Source: an uncultured Alphaproteobacteria bacterium (GTDB lineage Bacteria; Pseudomonadota; Alphaproteobacteria; RF32; CAG-239). From it: DNA of 64,000 bases. Under the pieces are notes generated by a model. It was not told the origin of the DNA. It was given only the letters and a program-made list of their open reading frames with translations, and ran no database searches. A program made the translations under genes and the position numbers. The stretch covers positions 21,519 to 85,518 of the forward strand of contig CAKQUE010000005.1 in assembly GCA_934277435.1 (NCBI GenBank). Direction: 5' to 3'. Shown here piece by piece: positions 1 to 8,573 of the stretch; position 1 is the first letter of the stretch, and each line of letters starts with the position of its first letter.

Positions 1-2445
1 TTGGTTGTAGCGGTCGATACCGCGTGGCAGCAGCACAGTTTTCATTTTAATCAAACTTCCCAGCGGTACCATTTCTCCTTTATCACTTTGAACATAGATT
101 TTGTTCAGGCTGTCAAGGTCTTTACGGTATTTCCAATCCGCTTGGATTTTAACTTTATTAACTTGTGTACCAATATTGATATCATTGATGTGCGAAGAAC
201 CGATGTAGGTTTGTAAGGTGCTGTAAATATTACCCACTGCCACACCCAAAGATTCTGCTTTTTCACGGTCAATTTCAATATAAGCATGCGGAGTTTGTGC
301 GTTAAAGGTTGAATATGCCAATGAAATTTGCGGCAAAGCCATCGCCTGACGCGTAAACGCATTTACCGTTTTTTCCAAGTCTTTCATATCTGTGTTGTCA
401 ACCGCCTGAATTTTGAAGTCCATAGCGTTTGTTGAACCAAGCCCCGGAATAGCCGGCATTTCAAACATTTGGATTTTTGCTTCTGAAAAGTTTGAAACTC
501 TGGCCATCAGGTTGCGCAAAACATTGGTAGAATACATATCATCACCTTTACGCTCAGCCCAGTTTTTCAAGGAAATAACGGCAAAGCCTACGTTTTCGCC
601 TTGACCAGCCATAATACTGAAGCCTTCCATTGTCATCACGGATTCAATCGCCGGATGGTCTTTGATGGCAGCCAGCATTTTTTCATTGACGGCCTTGGTT
701 CTAACATTTGAAGCCCCTTCTGGCAGCTGAACGTTGACCATAATAATGCCTTGGTCTTCGTCAGGCAAGAATGATGTCGGAGTGATTTTGATAAAGAATG
801 CGTTTAGGCCAAACAAAATCAACAGCATAAACACAATTACACTCACTTTTCGGCCGATATAGCCGACAGCCACCAGATATTTATTGGTTGTTCCTTGAAT
901 AAAACGGTTAAACCAACCCAAAAATCCAGTTTCTTTTTGTTCAAACGGACGTAAGAACGTTGCCGACAACGCCGGTGACAAAGTCAACGCGTTTACAGCA
1001 GAAAAACCTACGGCAAAGGCAATGGTAATAGCAAATTGCTGATAAATCTTACCGGTAATACCGCCCATAAAGGCGATTGGCACGAAAATTGCCAGCAATA
1101 CCAAAGTAGTGGCTACAACGGCACTGGAAACTTGGCTCATCGCTTTTATGGCTGCCTCTTTAGCTTTTATTTTTTCTTCTTGCATCAAGGCTAGTGTACG
1201 TTCAACAACCACGATGGCATCATCAACCACCAGACCAATAGCCAGCACCAAACCGAACAAGGTTAAAATGTTTAAGTTAAATCCCAAAGTTTTCATCATA
1301 GCAAAAGTGGCCAAAATAGACACTGGAATAGCTATTGACGGCACCAAAGTTGCACGCCAGTCTTGTAAAAAGACATAGCAAACCAAAACCACCAACAAGA
1401 AGGTCAAAAACAATGTGAAGAACACTTCTTCAATAGAGGCAGAAATAAATTCGGTTGTATCTTTAAAGATTTTTACTTCCAAATCTTCTGGATAAAAACG
1501 TTCCAATTTAGCTAGTTCAGCGCGAACGGCTTTCATGGCATTAATGGAGTTTGCGCCGGATGATTTGTTAATCATAATAGATACAGCCGGCTGTCCGTCA
1601 ACGGTGGAATTCATCAAATAGTCTTCCGAACCCAGTTCTACGCGGGCAATATCTTTCAGACGAACCAATCCGCCTTCTTCGGCCGTGCGCACAATGATAT
1701 TTTCAAAATCTTTCGGGTCGTTTAAACGGCCTTGAGTTTCCAAAGAATATACCAAAACCTGCTTGCCGTCACCCGGAGCCGAACCAATAGAACCTAAAGA
1801 AGGTTGAACGTTTTGGCTGGTAATTGCGGCTTTAATAGCCGAAACCGGAATGTTTAAAGCGGCCACTTTGTCGGCATCAATCCATACGCGCATACTAGTC
1901 GCCGAACCCATAATATTAACTTCACCCACACCATAAGCACGGCTCAAAGCAATTTTAATATTATTTTCAACGTAGTTGTTTAAGTAGTTGCTGTCGTATG
2001 TGCCTTTTGGTGATGTAACCTGCATAAACGCCAAAATATCAGAAGAACGGCGTTCTACAGTCACACCGTAGGTTTGCACTTCTGACGGTAAAGAACTCAA
2101 AGCCTGCTGTACGCGGTTTTGCACTTTTACTTGGTCCAAATCTGGGTCTGTACCGGTTTCAAAGGCAATAGACAGCTGATAAGCGCCGGAGTTATAAGAA
2201 GAAGATGACATATACAGCATATTTTCAATACCGTTAATGTTCTTTTCCAGCGGAATACCAACGTTTTTAGCCACAGTTTCGGCACTGGCGCCAACGTATA
2301 CGGTTGATACGCGGATTTCCGGAGGTGCAATTTCCGGATACATACCGATAGGCATCGTAAATACAGAAACCAAGCCTGCCAACGCCATAACAATGGCGAT
2401 TACTACGGCAAAACGAGGTCTTTCAATAAAAAATTTAGAAAACAT
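1..2445 (-). CDS. RND-family multidrug efflux pump, inner-membrane subunit (AcrB/HAE1 type), C-terminus outside window
   Basis: Proton-driven export subunit of a tripartite efflux pump. The minus frame is open for 815 codons and runs off the left edge. Full AcrB-type proteins have about 1,030-1,050 residues, so roughly 220 C-terminal residues are missing. The N-terminus begins MFSKFFIERPRFA, the usual first membrane helix, followed by the porter domain. Residues 408-409 are the adjacent aspartates of the TM4 motif GLVVDDAIVVVE, matching the AcrB proton-relay pair D407/D408. The visible end, PRGIDRYNQ, matches the AcrB docking region near residues 810-820. The gene lies 18 bp after the adaptor gene and is surely co-transcribed with it and the TetR gene. 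Substrates cannot be told from the sequence. Confidence 0.95.
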   Translation of the reverse strand, partial: MFSKFFIERPRFAVVIAIVMALAGLVSVFTMPIGMYPEIAPPEIRVSTVYVGASAETVAKNVGIPLEKNINGIENMLYMSSSSYNSGAYQLSIAFETGTDPDLDQVKVQNRVQQALSSLPSEVQTYGVTVERRSSDILAFMQVTSPKGTYDSNYLNNYVENNIKIALSRAYGVGEVNIMGSATSMRVWIDADKVAALNIPVSAIKAAITSQNVQPSLGSIGSAPGDGKQVLVYSLETQGRLNDPKDFENIIVRTAEEGGLVRLKDIARVELGSEDYLMNSTVDGQPAVSIMINKSSGANSINAMKAVRAELAKLERFYPEDLEVKIFKDTTEFISASIEEVFFTLFLTFLLVVLVCYVFLQDWRATLVPSIAIPVSILATFAMMKTLGFNLNILTLFGLVLAIGLVVDDAIVVVERTLALMQEEKIKAKEAAIKAMSQVSSAVVATTLVLLAIFVPIAFMGGITGKIYQQFAITIAFAVGFSAVNALTLSPALSATFLRPFEQKETGFLGWFNRFIQGTTNKYLVAVGYIGRKVSVIVFMLLILFGLNAFFIKITPTSFLPDEDQGIIMVNVQLPEGASNVRTKAVNEKMLAAIKDHPAIESVMTMEGFSIMAGQGENVGFAVISLKNWAERKGDDMYSTNVLRNLMARVSNFSEAKIQMFEMPAIPGLGSTNAMDFKIQAVDNTDMKDLEKTVNAFTRQAMALPQISLAYSTFNAQTPHAYIEIDREKAESLGVAVGNIYSTLQTYIGSSHINDINIGTQVNKVKIQADWKYRKDLDSLNKIYVQSDKGEMVPLGSLIKMKTVLLPRGIDRYNQ

Positions 2446-2463
2446 TTTTCTTTTATCCTATTT

Positions 2464-3639
2464 TTATTTTTCTAAAACGCCGACTTTAATCGGAGAATTG
2501 TTTTGAATTTTCACTGTGCCGGAAACCACAATTAATTCGCCTTCTTTCAAGCCGTTAATAATGATTTGTTCGTTTTCGTTAATTGAATCGCCTAAAACAA
2601 CACGACGCTGTTCTGCCACACCATGAAGTTCGTTTTCTTTGCTTTTGCTTTCATCAATTTTAGCAATATAAACAAATGCGCCGTCGGTATCATAGTTCAA
2701 AGCAGATTGCGGAACCACAACAGAATATGTTGGTTTACCGGTCAAAATAGCAGATTGAACATAGTTTCCCGGAATCAATTTTTGGTCGGAGTTATCTACA
2801 TCTACAAAAATAGAAACAGTAGCGGTTGAAGAATTGATTTCGTTGTTTAAGAATTTGTCGACAACTTTTTCATCTATAACTTCGCCGTCAGCCAAAGTGA
2901 TGCGAGCGGTTAAATCTTCTGCTTTATGTCCCATCTTTTTAACTTGCAAAACTTCTTTATCTGTCAAAGAAAAAGAAATTCTCATTGGGCTGATTTGCAC
3001 GATTTTTGCCAATACCTGATTAGAGGCAACAACATAGTTACCTTTAGTTACCAAGGCTTTACCAATACGTCCGCTGATTGGCGCTGTTACTTTTGTATTA
3101 TCCAAATCAATTTTAGCGACATCTAAGTTGGCTTGAGCTTCTTCAACTGAGGCTTTGGCTTGTAAATATCCGCTTTGAGAAGAATCAAAAGTTGCTTTAG
3201 AGGCAAATTTTTCACTGCTCAATTTTACCTGACGATTGTAGTCGCGTTCGGCTCTTACCAAGTTTGCTTTAGCGCTGTCTAAGCGTGCTTTAGCCAAATC
3301 ATAGGCAGCTTGATATTTAGAAGGGTCTATTTCAAACAAAACATCACCCTCGTTAACAAGTTTACCCTCTTGGAACAATACCTTTTCTACCGTACCGGTA
3401 ACTTGTGGTAAAATGTTTACTTCATTTATTGTTTCAACATATGAAATTTTGGTTTGGGCCGAAGTGATATCTTTGGTTTCACTCTTTTGTGCCAAGACAT
3501 AAACTTCACCCATGCCATAGCCCATTCCCTGAGCCGATGGCGACAAGCGTCCTTTTAAATACCAACCGATAGAAATGCACACCAATAATATTGCAATTCT
3601 AACAATGGCTCCTTTAATGTTTGGAGAACTAATTTTCAT
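2464..3639 (-). CDS. RND efflux periplasmic adaptor (membrane fusion protein, AcrA/MexA type)
   Basis: Links the inner-membrane pump to an outer-membrane channel. The 391-residue protein has an N-terminal membrane anchor at about residues 10-25. It has no convincing lipobox, so it is probably an uncleaved anchor rather than a lipoprotein. Next come the first half of the lipoyl/barrel-sandwich domain (VTGTVEKVLFQEGKLVNEGD), an alpha-helical hairpin rich in Ala/Lys/Gln (about 110-180), the second lipoyl half (VTAPISGRIGK), and the beta-barrel and membrane-proximal domains. An AAGGTG ribosome site lies 6 bp before the ATG. The start overlaps the end of the TetR gene by 11 bp, which suggests translational coupling. 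No outer-membrane channel gene is visible; it may lie to the left or elsewhere. Confidence 0.95.
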   Translation of the reverse strand: MKISSPNIKGAIVRIAILLVCISIGWYLKGRLSPSAQGMGYGMGEVYVLAQKSETKDITSAQTKISYVETINEVNILPQVTGTVEKVLFQEGKLVNEGDVLFEIDPSKYQAAYDLAKARLDSAKANLVRAERDYNRQVKLSSEKFASKATFDSSQSGYLQAKASVEEAQANLDVAKIDLDNTKVTAPISGRIGKALVTKGNYVVASNQVLAKIVQISPMRISFSLTDKEVLQVKKMGHKAEDLTARITLADGEVIDEKVVDKFLNNEINSSTATVSIFVDVDNSDQKLIPGNYVQSAILTGKPTYSVVVPQSALNYDTDGAFVYIAKIDESKSKENELHGVAEQRRVVLGDSINENEQIIINGLKEGELIVVSGTVKIQNNSPIKVGVLEK

Positions 3640-4264
3640 TGTTTACACCTTCCATTTTTATACTGTTAAAAATTAAATTAAATCCTTGTCTGACTGTTTT
3701 TTCAAAATCCAGAGTCATTCTTTTTGCCAAATAGTTTTCTAAAAGCCCCATCCATAGAGCTTGCAAAATTTCCGTAATACTTTCAACATCAACATCGGCT
3801 CTTATTTTTTTATTTTCTTTCAGCTCGCATAATGTGTCAATCATAATTTTGCGTGAAACCTCTTTGGTCTTTTCCACCAAAGGGCGGATTTTTACCAAAA
3901 TAGCTTCGCTCCATTCCATTTGACAGGTAATAAAAAAGATAAATTTATATTCCAGCGGATTCTCTTTCATATAATGATAAGCAAGTAGCATCATATCCGC
4001 CAAAACATTCAAATCTTCTTCTCTTTTCCCGTTGCGAAAATCTTCAAGTCGCTTAATATGTTTTTGCACAAATTCATTGATTAGTGCAGCGACAATGTCC
4101 GGCTTGTTGCGAAAGTACCAATAAACCGCTCCTTTAGTTAAATTTATGCGTTTGGCTATTTCATCAAAAGTGGTTTTTGAATAGCCTTTTTCATAAAAAA
4201 TATCCATGGCTGATTCTAAAATCGCCTGTCTGGTTTGTTCAGCATCTTCTTTTGTTCTGCGCAT
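3629..4264 (-). CDS. TetR/AcrR-family repressor of the adjacent efflux operon
   Basis: Predicted ligand-responsive repressor. The N-terminal helix-turn-helix region reads ILESAMDIFYEKGYSKTTFDEIAKRINLTKGAVYWYFRNK, typical of the AcrR/TtgR group. The rest is a helical ligand and dimerisation domain with the usual low conservation. I prefer the ATG at 4264 (MRRTKED), which has AGAGG 10 bp upstream. An ATG at 4273 is possible. An in-frame ATG at 4348 would place the coding start across the palindromic operator and the -10 box, so I reject it. It is the first gene of the operon tetR-adaptor-pump, and the operator in its own promoter suggests autoregulation. Confidence 0.9.
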   Translation of the reverse strand: MRRTKEDAEQTRQAILESAMDIFYEKGYSKTTFDEIAKRINLTKGAVYWYFRNKPDIVAALINEFVQKHIKRLEDFRNGKREEDLNVLADMMLLAYHYMKENPLEYKFIFFITCQMEWSEAILVKIRPLVEKTKEVSRKIMIDTLCELKENKKIRADVDVESITEILQALWMGLLENYLAKRMTLDFEKTVRQGFNLIFNSIKMEGVNNEN

Positions 4265-4288
4265 TGCGGGCATACCTCTAAATTTTAT

Positions 4289-4316
4289 ATTATACCAGAA
4301 AGTATGTATAAAACAA
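4289..4316 (-). promoter_or_regulatory. Sigma-70-type promoter of the efflux operon
   Basis: On the minus strand a perfect TATAAT (4289-4294) lies 16 bp after TTGTTT (4311-4316). The expected start of transcription, near 4282, leaves an 18-nt leader before the TetR ATG at 4264. The spacer contains GTATGTATA (4302-4310), a half-site identical to one arm of the palindrome just upstream, with a weak partner TATAC at 4291-4295 overlapping the -10. Repressor bound here would block polymerase directly. Confidence 0.7.
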
Positions 4317-4341
4317 AATCCAAAAACTTCAATATTTATTT

Positions 4342-4361
4342 TATACATACAGGTATGTATA
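4342..4361. promoter_or_regulatory. Palindromic TetR/AcrR-type operator
   Basis: Two perfect 9-bp arms, TATACATAC and GTATGTATA, are separated by AG. The ACATAC/GTATGT core is the kind of site bound by AcrR/TtgR repressors, and the repressor gene follows directly. A further half-site sits in the promoter spacer at 4302-4310. The site lies between the LprI-like gene and the repressor gene, both on the minus strand. Confidence 0.75.
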
Positions 4362-4372
4362 TTTATTTGGGT

Positions 4373-5452
4373 CTAATATTTTTTTGCCCACGCCGGTAAA
4401 GCGCGACCACGGGAGTCTTGATGAGATGGGGCAGAAACTGTATCGTTAGTCGGAGCAGTATTTTTTTCTTTGTTCTCAGTTTCAGAACTTTCAGCTGCGT
4501 CTAAGTTTGAGTCTATGTGTCTGGTAAGCGGTTTTATCTTTTTTCCGGCCTCTTCGCCACCATCTTCATTTTCATCGTTATCAGGTGAAAAATCTTCATC
4601 TATTATTGAATTAGCATTAAAAGCGGCAGTTTTGAGCCAAAATTCAAAGCTCTCATTATAAAACTGAATGCAAGTTTCAACGGTCACAGCGCTTTTAGCC
4701 TTGCTTTTTTTCCTAACATACGATGTTAGCGAGCACATTCGATTGCGAAAAGCAAGCCAGCTATCAAACATATCGCGGAAATTACCATTCTTGATATCCG
4801 GACCATTGTTCCATTTTCCGGTAACAGGAGTATCCATCAGTGTCGCCATATAGTCTTTAATTGACTTTATACTGCGTTCGGATTCTGCTTTTAAGCAATC
4901 TGCTCTTTTGTTTTTATTTTCTATGCAAGTATTGTATTGATCGTCATGATCTATTTGTAAATATTTGTTTCCGCCGTCTACATTGCTTAATTTGCTCGAA
5001 TATGGATTCTTGGGAGAATTTTTATTTAAGGTATAAAGCAGTTGGTTCAAATAATCCAGATGGTTGTAATTTTGAAAAAGAATGCAAGCGTTTTCTGGTT
5101 CAAACAGAGGTTCGGTATATTTGGCCGCAACTTTATGCAACGAGCAAAAACGGTTGCGGTAGGCCAGCCAGCTTTCATACATATCTCGCAGCATATCACG
5201 ATTGGCTTCAAAAGAGCCGTTCCAATCGTTTATTTGTGGGTCAGCCAAAAGGTTTTTATACATAATTTTAACGCCTTTTAATACCCTTGCATGTTCCTCT
5301 TTCACACAGTTGTCATGGTCTCCTGTTGTTCTCACGCAATATGTATAGGCCTCATCGCTGGAATAATCCGGAATAACAAAGTCATCGACACCACTAGCAA
5401 TGGCAAGGCTGGAAGATAAAATTGTACTGAAGAAGAGAAAGTATTTAAGCAT
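4373..5452 (-). CDS. Secreted protein with two LprI/DUF1311-like cysteine domains
   Basis: Not assigned to a named gene. After a signal peptide (MLKYFLFFSTILSSSLAIA) there are two tandem copies of a roughly 120-residue module. Each has the layout C-x(6-8)-DC(L/V)K-E ... (R/K)DM(F/Y)(D/E)SWLA(F/Y)RNR(M/F)CSL ... C. This W-R-C pattern is that of LprI/DUF1311 proteins, some of which inhibit lysozyme. The C-terminal 90 residues are low-complexity, acidic and Ser/Thr-rich. The ATG at 5452 gives a clean signal peptide; an in-frame ATG at 5464 adds MGFN. The gene lies just upstream of the efflux operon on the same strand, but the operator and promoter between them suggest separate control. The domain identity is inferred from the cysteine/tryptophan pattern only. 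Confidence 0.7.
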   Translation of the reverse strand: MLKYFLFFSTILSSSLAIASGVDDFVIPDYSSDEAYTYCVRTTGDHDNCVKEEHARVLKGVKIMYKNLLADPQINDWNGSFEANRDMLRDMYESWLAYRNRFCSLHKVAAKYTEPLFEPENACILFQNYNHLDYLNQLLYTLNKNSPKNPYSSKLSNVDGGNKYLQIDHDDQYNTCIENKNKRADCLKAESERSIKSIKDYMATLMDTPVTGKWNNGPDIKNGNFRDMFDSWLAFRNRMCSLTSYVRKKSKAKSAVTVETCIQFYNESFEFWLKTAAFNANSIIDEDFSPDNDENEDGGEEAGKKIKPLTRHIDSNLDAAESSETENKEKNTAPTNDTVSAPSHQDSRGRALPAWAKKY

Positions 5453-5506
5453 GTTGAACCCCATTTTTTACGAACATGATATAAGCATAATCTCAAAAAG
5501 TAAAGA

Positions 5507-6268
5507 CTATATTAAACAAGAAGATGTTTCTTCAAAACCCAAACCCTGGCGCAAAATTATTTGAGCCTCGTCGCTGTATTCGCCGTTTGCTAAATGGGTG
5601 TAAAAAGGTGGCAAAATTCGGCTAGGCGCTTTAGAATCTTTTTGCGCCGATATAATAATCCTTTTTGCTGTTTGCATATTTTTGGAATATATCGGTAAAA
5701 TAGTCATATTTCCGGCTTTGCCGTAGAGAACGCTGCAAATATGCGGTAAGGCTTCGGCTCTGTTTATCATATATATTTTGCCAAAAGGTTTCGCCATTTT
5801 TAGGCAAAACTCGAGCCAATGGCGTAAATCAAAATTTGTATGGTTGTGGGCGGTTGCTTTACTTTTATTTGGCGATGGCATGTCGTGCTCGCTGTATGGT
5901 GGGTTAGTGACAACAGCATCAAAAGAGCAGGGCAAAAGACCATTTTCTTTTGCGCCCAAGCGGATGTCGGCATTTTGAAAATGCAAATTGGAATAGTTAT
6001 TGCTTTGTGCGCTGAAGTTTGATAACTCTGCTAATTCAGGTTGTATTTCTAATCCGGTGATTATTGGGTTTTGTTGTTTTAATCTTTCTGCCAAACACAA
6101 TGAAACAGCTCCGGTTCCTGAGCCGACATCAAGAATTTTCCCGCATTTGGAAGCAGATACAAATGCGGCCAGCAAAACTGCGTCAGTTGATGCTCTATAC
6201 CCATCTACGGGTTGAAATATTTTTACTTTTTTATCCAATAGGTAATCAGATGTGTGTTCTGGCAGCAT
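5507..6268 (-). CDS. tRNA1(Val) adenine-37 N6-methyltransferase-like protein (TrmN6/YfiC family)
   Basis: SAM-dependent methyltransferase of 253 residues. The opening QPVDGYRASTDAVLLAAFV is characteristic of the YfiC/TrmN6 group. It is followed by the SAM-binding glycine motif ILDVGSGTGAVSL and the N6-adenine catalytic motif NPPY (in VVTNPPYSEHD). An AAGGAAAAATT ribosome site precedes the ATG. It lies downstream of the ferredoxin gene, from which it is separated by a terminator hairpin. Target specificity (tRNA-Val A37 versus another substrate) is by family only. Confidence 0.85.
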   Translation of the reverse strand: MLPEHTSDYLLDKKVKIFQPVDGYRASTDAVLLAAFVSASKCGKILDVGSGTGAVSLCLAERLKQQNPIITGLEIQPELAELSNFSAQSNNYSNLHFQNADIRLGAKENGLLPCSFDAVVTNPPYSEHDMPSPNKSKATAHNHTNFDLRHWLEFCLKMAKPFGKIYMINRAEALPHICSVLYGKAGNMTILPIYSKNMQTAKRIIISAQKDSKAPSRILPPFYTHLANGEYSDEAQIILRQGLGFEETSSCLI

Positions 6269-6283
6269 AATTTTTCCTTTTAT

Positions 6284-6315
6284 ATAAAAAAACTCAGGAG
6301 CCGAAACCCCTGAGT
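6284..6315 (-). terminator. Rho-independent terminator after the ferredoxin gene
   Basis: On the minus strand ACTCAGG, a 10-nt loop and CCTGAGT are followed by a run of seven T. It lies 20 bp after the ferredoxin stop codon and before the methyltransferase gene. Confidence 0.8.
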
Positions 6316-6335
6316 CAAATCAATTTGTTTTCAAA

Positions 6336-6575
6336 TTAATCATTTGCGTTAGGGCAAACTTTAGCCTGTTCGGCATTAAATTTGATAGCTGCTTCGTCAG
6401 CTTCGGCATCGCTGCAAATAGCGCTTTGAGGGCATTCGGAAATGCAAACTCCGCAATCAATGCAGGTATCCGGATCTACAACATACTGTTCTTCGCTAAC
6501 GTGGAAAGCGCTAACAGGGCAAACAGAAGCGCAAGTACCGCATTTAACACAGTTGTTATTTACTACTGAAGGCAT
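6336..6575 (-). CDS. 2[4Fe-4S] ferredoxin, clostridial type
   Basis: Small electron carrier of 79 residues. It has two C-x2-C-x2-C-x3-C-P motifs: C9/C12/C15/C19 and C38/C41/C44/C48. Each would bind one cubane cluster with one ligand swapped between motifs. The C-terminal tail is acidic and Ala-rich. The ribosome site AAGGAGAAT is 6 bp before the ATG and a terminator follows, so it is a single-gene unit. The redox partner is not evident from neighbours. Confidence 0.92.
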   Translation of the reverse strand: MPSVVNNNCVKCGTCASVCPVSAFHVSEEQYVVDPDTCIDCGVCISECPQSAICSDAEADEAAIKFNAEQAKVCPNAND

Positions 6576-6648
6576 GTTTAATTCTCCTTAAAAATTTTAT
6601 ATCAGCAACGTTAATCTAAAAACATTTATGGATAAAAGCAAGTATTTT

Positions 6649-8427
6649 TTAGCTTTCTCGCCCATTTTTATTTCGTTTGACCGAAACTGCAATATAGGTT
6701 TGTTCCTTCTTTTTGTTCAAAAAGCTAGGAGTTAAATGAGACGGCAAAATATCGGCAACGCACTTTTCATCATGTTCTGCTCTCATCATATCTAAAACTT
6801 GTGCTGTAAGTTGCGGGTCATCGTTGAATTGCGGCATACCGTTCTTCATCACATAATCGGGACGTGTTTGATAGCGTCTAACTGTTCTTAATCGTCCTTT
6901 GACTATTTCTTTGGTTGCAACCCGAACTTTTTTCATTTTGATAGAACCATCAGGATTCTTTTTGCAGACCAAACATTGATCAAGAGTCAAATTGTAGCAG
7001 CTTACAGGTTTGAAATTAACTAGCTCATTAGGATTAAGTTTATCTTTTAAAACCAAATTCAGCATAAAAAATCTTTTCGGAATTCCTGCGTCGATATTCC
7101 AAATAGCCAGACATTGACTTAAATATTTATTTGATTTACCAGAATTTAGGGCTTCAACAAAGCGGGAATCTTCAAATTGTTTGTTGGCCACATAGGCAAA
7201 GCTTTTGGTTACAAACATTTTCTTTGCATTCAGTTTAACTTTTATGGATTCCAGAATTTTTGGCAGCATATAAAAATAAGAAACTCTTTCAACTTGCTCC
7301 ATGCCTTGTTCTTTTGTAACAGATTGTCCCATCTGTACAAAGGCTGAAACTTTGCCAGAAGCGCCGCGTTTTTCCAAAGGCTGTCCTTTTGCGTCCAAAT
7401 AATTTGTGCAGCCGTATCCTAACGTTGCAAAACCCTTTTGATCATCAATTGCTGTGCCATAAAAATTCTCGGCAAAAGCTACAAACAACTTGAAATTCGG
7501 CTGCGTTTTTATAAAAACGTCTAAATTATGGCGTTGCACGTCATTAAGTTTGTCTTTGCCAAGCCCGCGCTCAGTTAAAAATTCTTTTACGTTTTTATCA
7601 AGTAAATCAAAACCTTTTGCGTTCTTTTGTTTTTTGTTAGAATAGTTTAAAACAGACTGTGGTACCGAATTTAGAATTTTAGTCGGAGAAACGCTGGCTT
7701 CGGTAACAAATTCTTCTCTGTCTTTTTCTGCTGCCGGCTTATAAGCGCTAATAGTCAAAAGTGCGGCCAAGGTTGTTGTGCCAAAAGCAATTTGAATTTT
7801 GTTGCGATTTCTATTCCAAATTCTTTTTATTTGTTCCAAATGGCGTATATATTTTTTGCCTAGAGCCTCCAATATAGGTTGGGATAAATGTTTTAGAGCT
7901 CCAGAGATTTTAGAATTTTTTTGTTTGACTATTTTTCCCATTTTTGCCGCCGAAACAAGAGCTTTGTCTTGTAGATTTTGCAGCAGATAAGCATTATATT
8001 CCCTACCAAGTTTTTTTACATTTTCGCTATCAACTTTTACATAACAAGGTTTATCTGGAAAAGCTTTATTTAGAGCCATAGTCAGTCGTATGGCCTTAAT
8101 ATAGCGTTTGTTGATTTCGTCAGCAACTTTTATCGCAGCGTCTCTTGGGTCTAAGTTATGCAGACGATAGGGGCAGACAATAATTGTATCCTTAAAACGC
8201 AGAGTGGGAATTTTGCGATATCCTTTTTCAGAATATTTTTTTATTTCATTTGCTTGTTGTATTAAATATTTACTAAACAGCGCTTTTTCTAATTCCTCAT
8301 AATTACCCATTGGGTTGGCGTAAGCGTATGGTACAATAAAATCATACGCTCCTAATGATATTTTTACAGCATCAAGACGGCTGTTGCCATATTCATTCAA
8401 TAAAAAATCTTCATATTCTTTTTTCAT
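6649..8427 (-). CDS. Membrane-anchored protein with a lysozyme-like (GH24) domain
   Basis: Unnamed gene of about 592 residues. The first ~210 residues are charged and probably cytoplasmic. A single hydrophobic segment follows (FGTTTLAALLTISAY, near residue 225). The C-terminal half holds a stretch resembling phage-type lysozymes: FVAFAENFYG ... GFATLGYGCTNYLD ... G. This matches the E-x-G ... (T)(I/L)GYG.T pattern of glycoside hydrolase family 24, with the Glu as the likely catalyst. If so, the domain would face the periplasm and cut peptidoglycan. The ATG at 8427 has GGAG nine bp upstream; an in-frame ATG at 8451 has no ribosome site. No holin, capsid or tail genes are nearby, so this looks like a cell-wall enzyme rather than a prophage remnant. 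Confidence 0.6.
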   Translation of the reverse strand: MKKEYEDFLLNEYGNSRLDAVKISLGAYDFIVPYAYANPMGNYEELEKALFSKYLIQQANEIKKYSEKGYRKIPTLRFKDTIIVCPYRLHNLDPRDAAIKVADEINKRYIKAIRLTMALNKAFPDKPCYVKVDSENVKKLGREYNAYLLQNLQDKALVSAAKMGKIVKQKNSKISGALKHLSQPILEALGKKYIRHLEQIKRIWNRNRNKIQIAFGTTTLAALLTISAYKPAAEKDREEFVTEASVSPTKILNSVPQSVLNYSNKKQKNAKGFDLLDKNVKEFLTERGLGKDKLNDVQRHNLDVFIKTQPNFKLFVAFAENFYGTAIDDQKGFATLGYGCTNYLDAKGQPLEKRGASGKVSAFVQMGQSVTKEQGMEQVERVSYFYMLPKILESIKVKLNAKKMFVTKSFAYVANKQFEDSRFVEALNSGKSNKYLSQCLAIWNIDAGIPKRFFMLNLVLKDKLNPNELVNFKPVSCYNLTLDQCLVCKKNPDGSIKMKKVRVATKEIVKGRLRTVRRYQTRPDYVMKNGMPQFNDDPQLTAQVLDMMRAEHDEKCVADILPSHLTPSFLNKKKEQTYIAVSVKRNKNGRES

Positions 8428-8573
8428 TTTACCAAACTCCAGCTCTGACATTATTAGTATAAAACAAGTTTTTACAAAAGTCTAGAGGTATTTAGACAAA
8501 ATAAAATTTTGGTTAAACAGCTTGGAAAATTTATTATGGCTATTATCTATTCAAAATAAAAAAAGGAGAAATT

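Noticed and set aside
4265..4348. Longer TetR protein starting at 4348
   Set aside because: The extension covers the operator and the TATAAT box and does not resemble TetR N-termini.
6649..8451. Prophage remnant because of the lysozyme-like domain
   Set aside because: No integrase, capsid, tail or holin genes nearby, and the gene sits among housekeeping genes.
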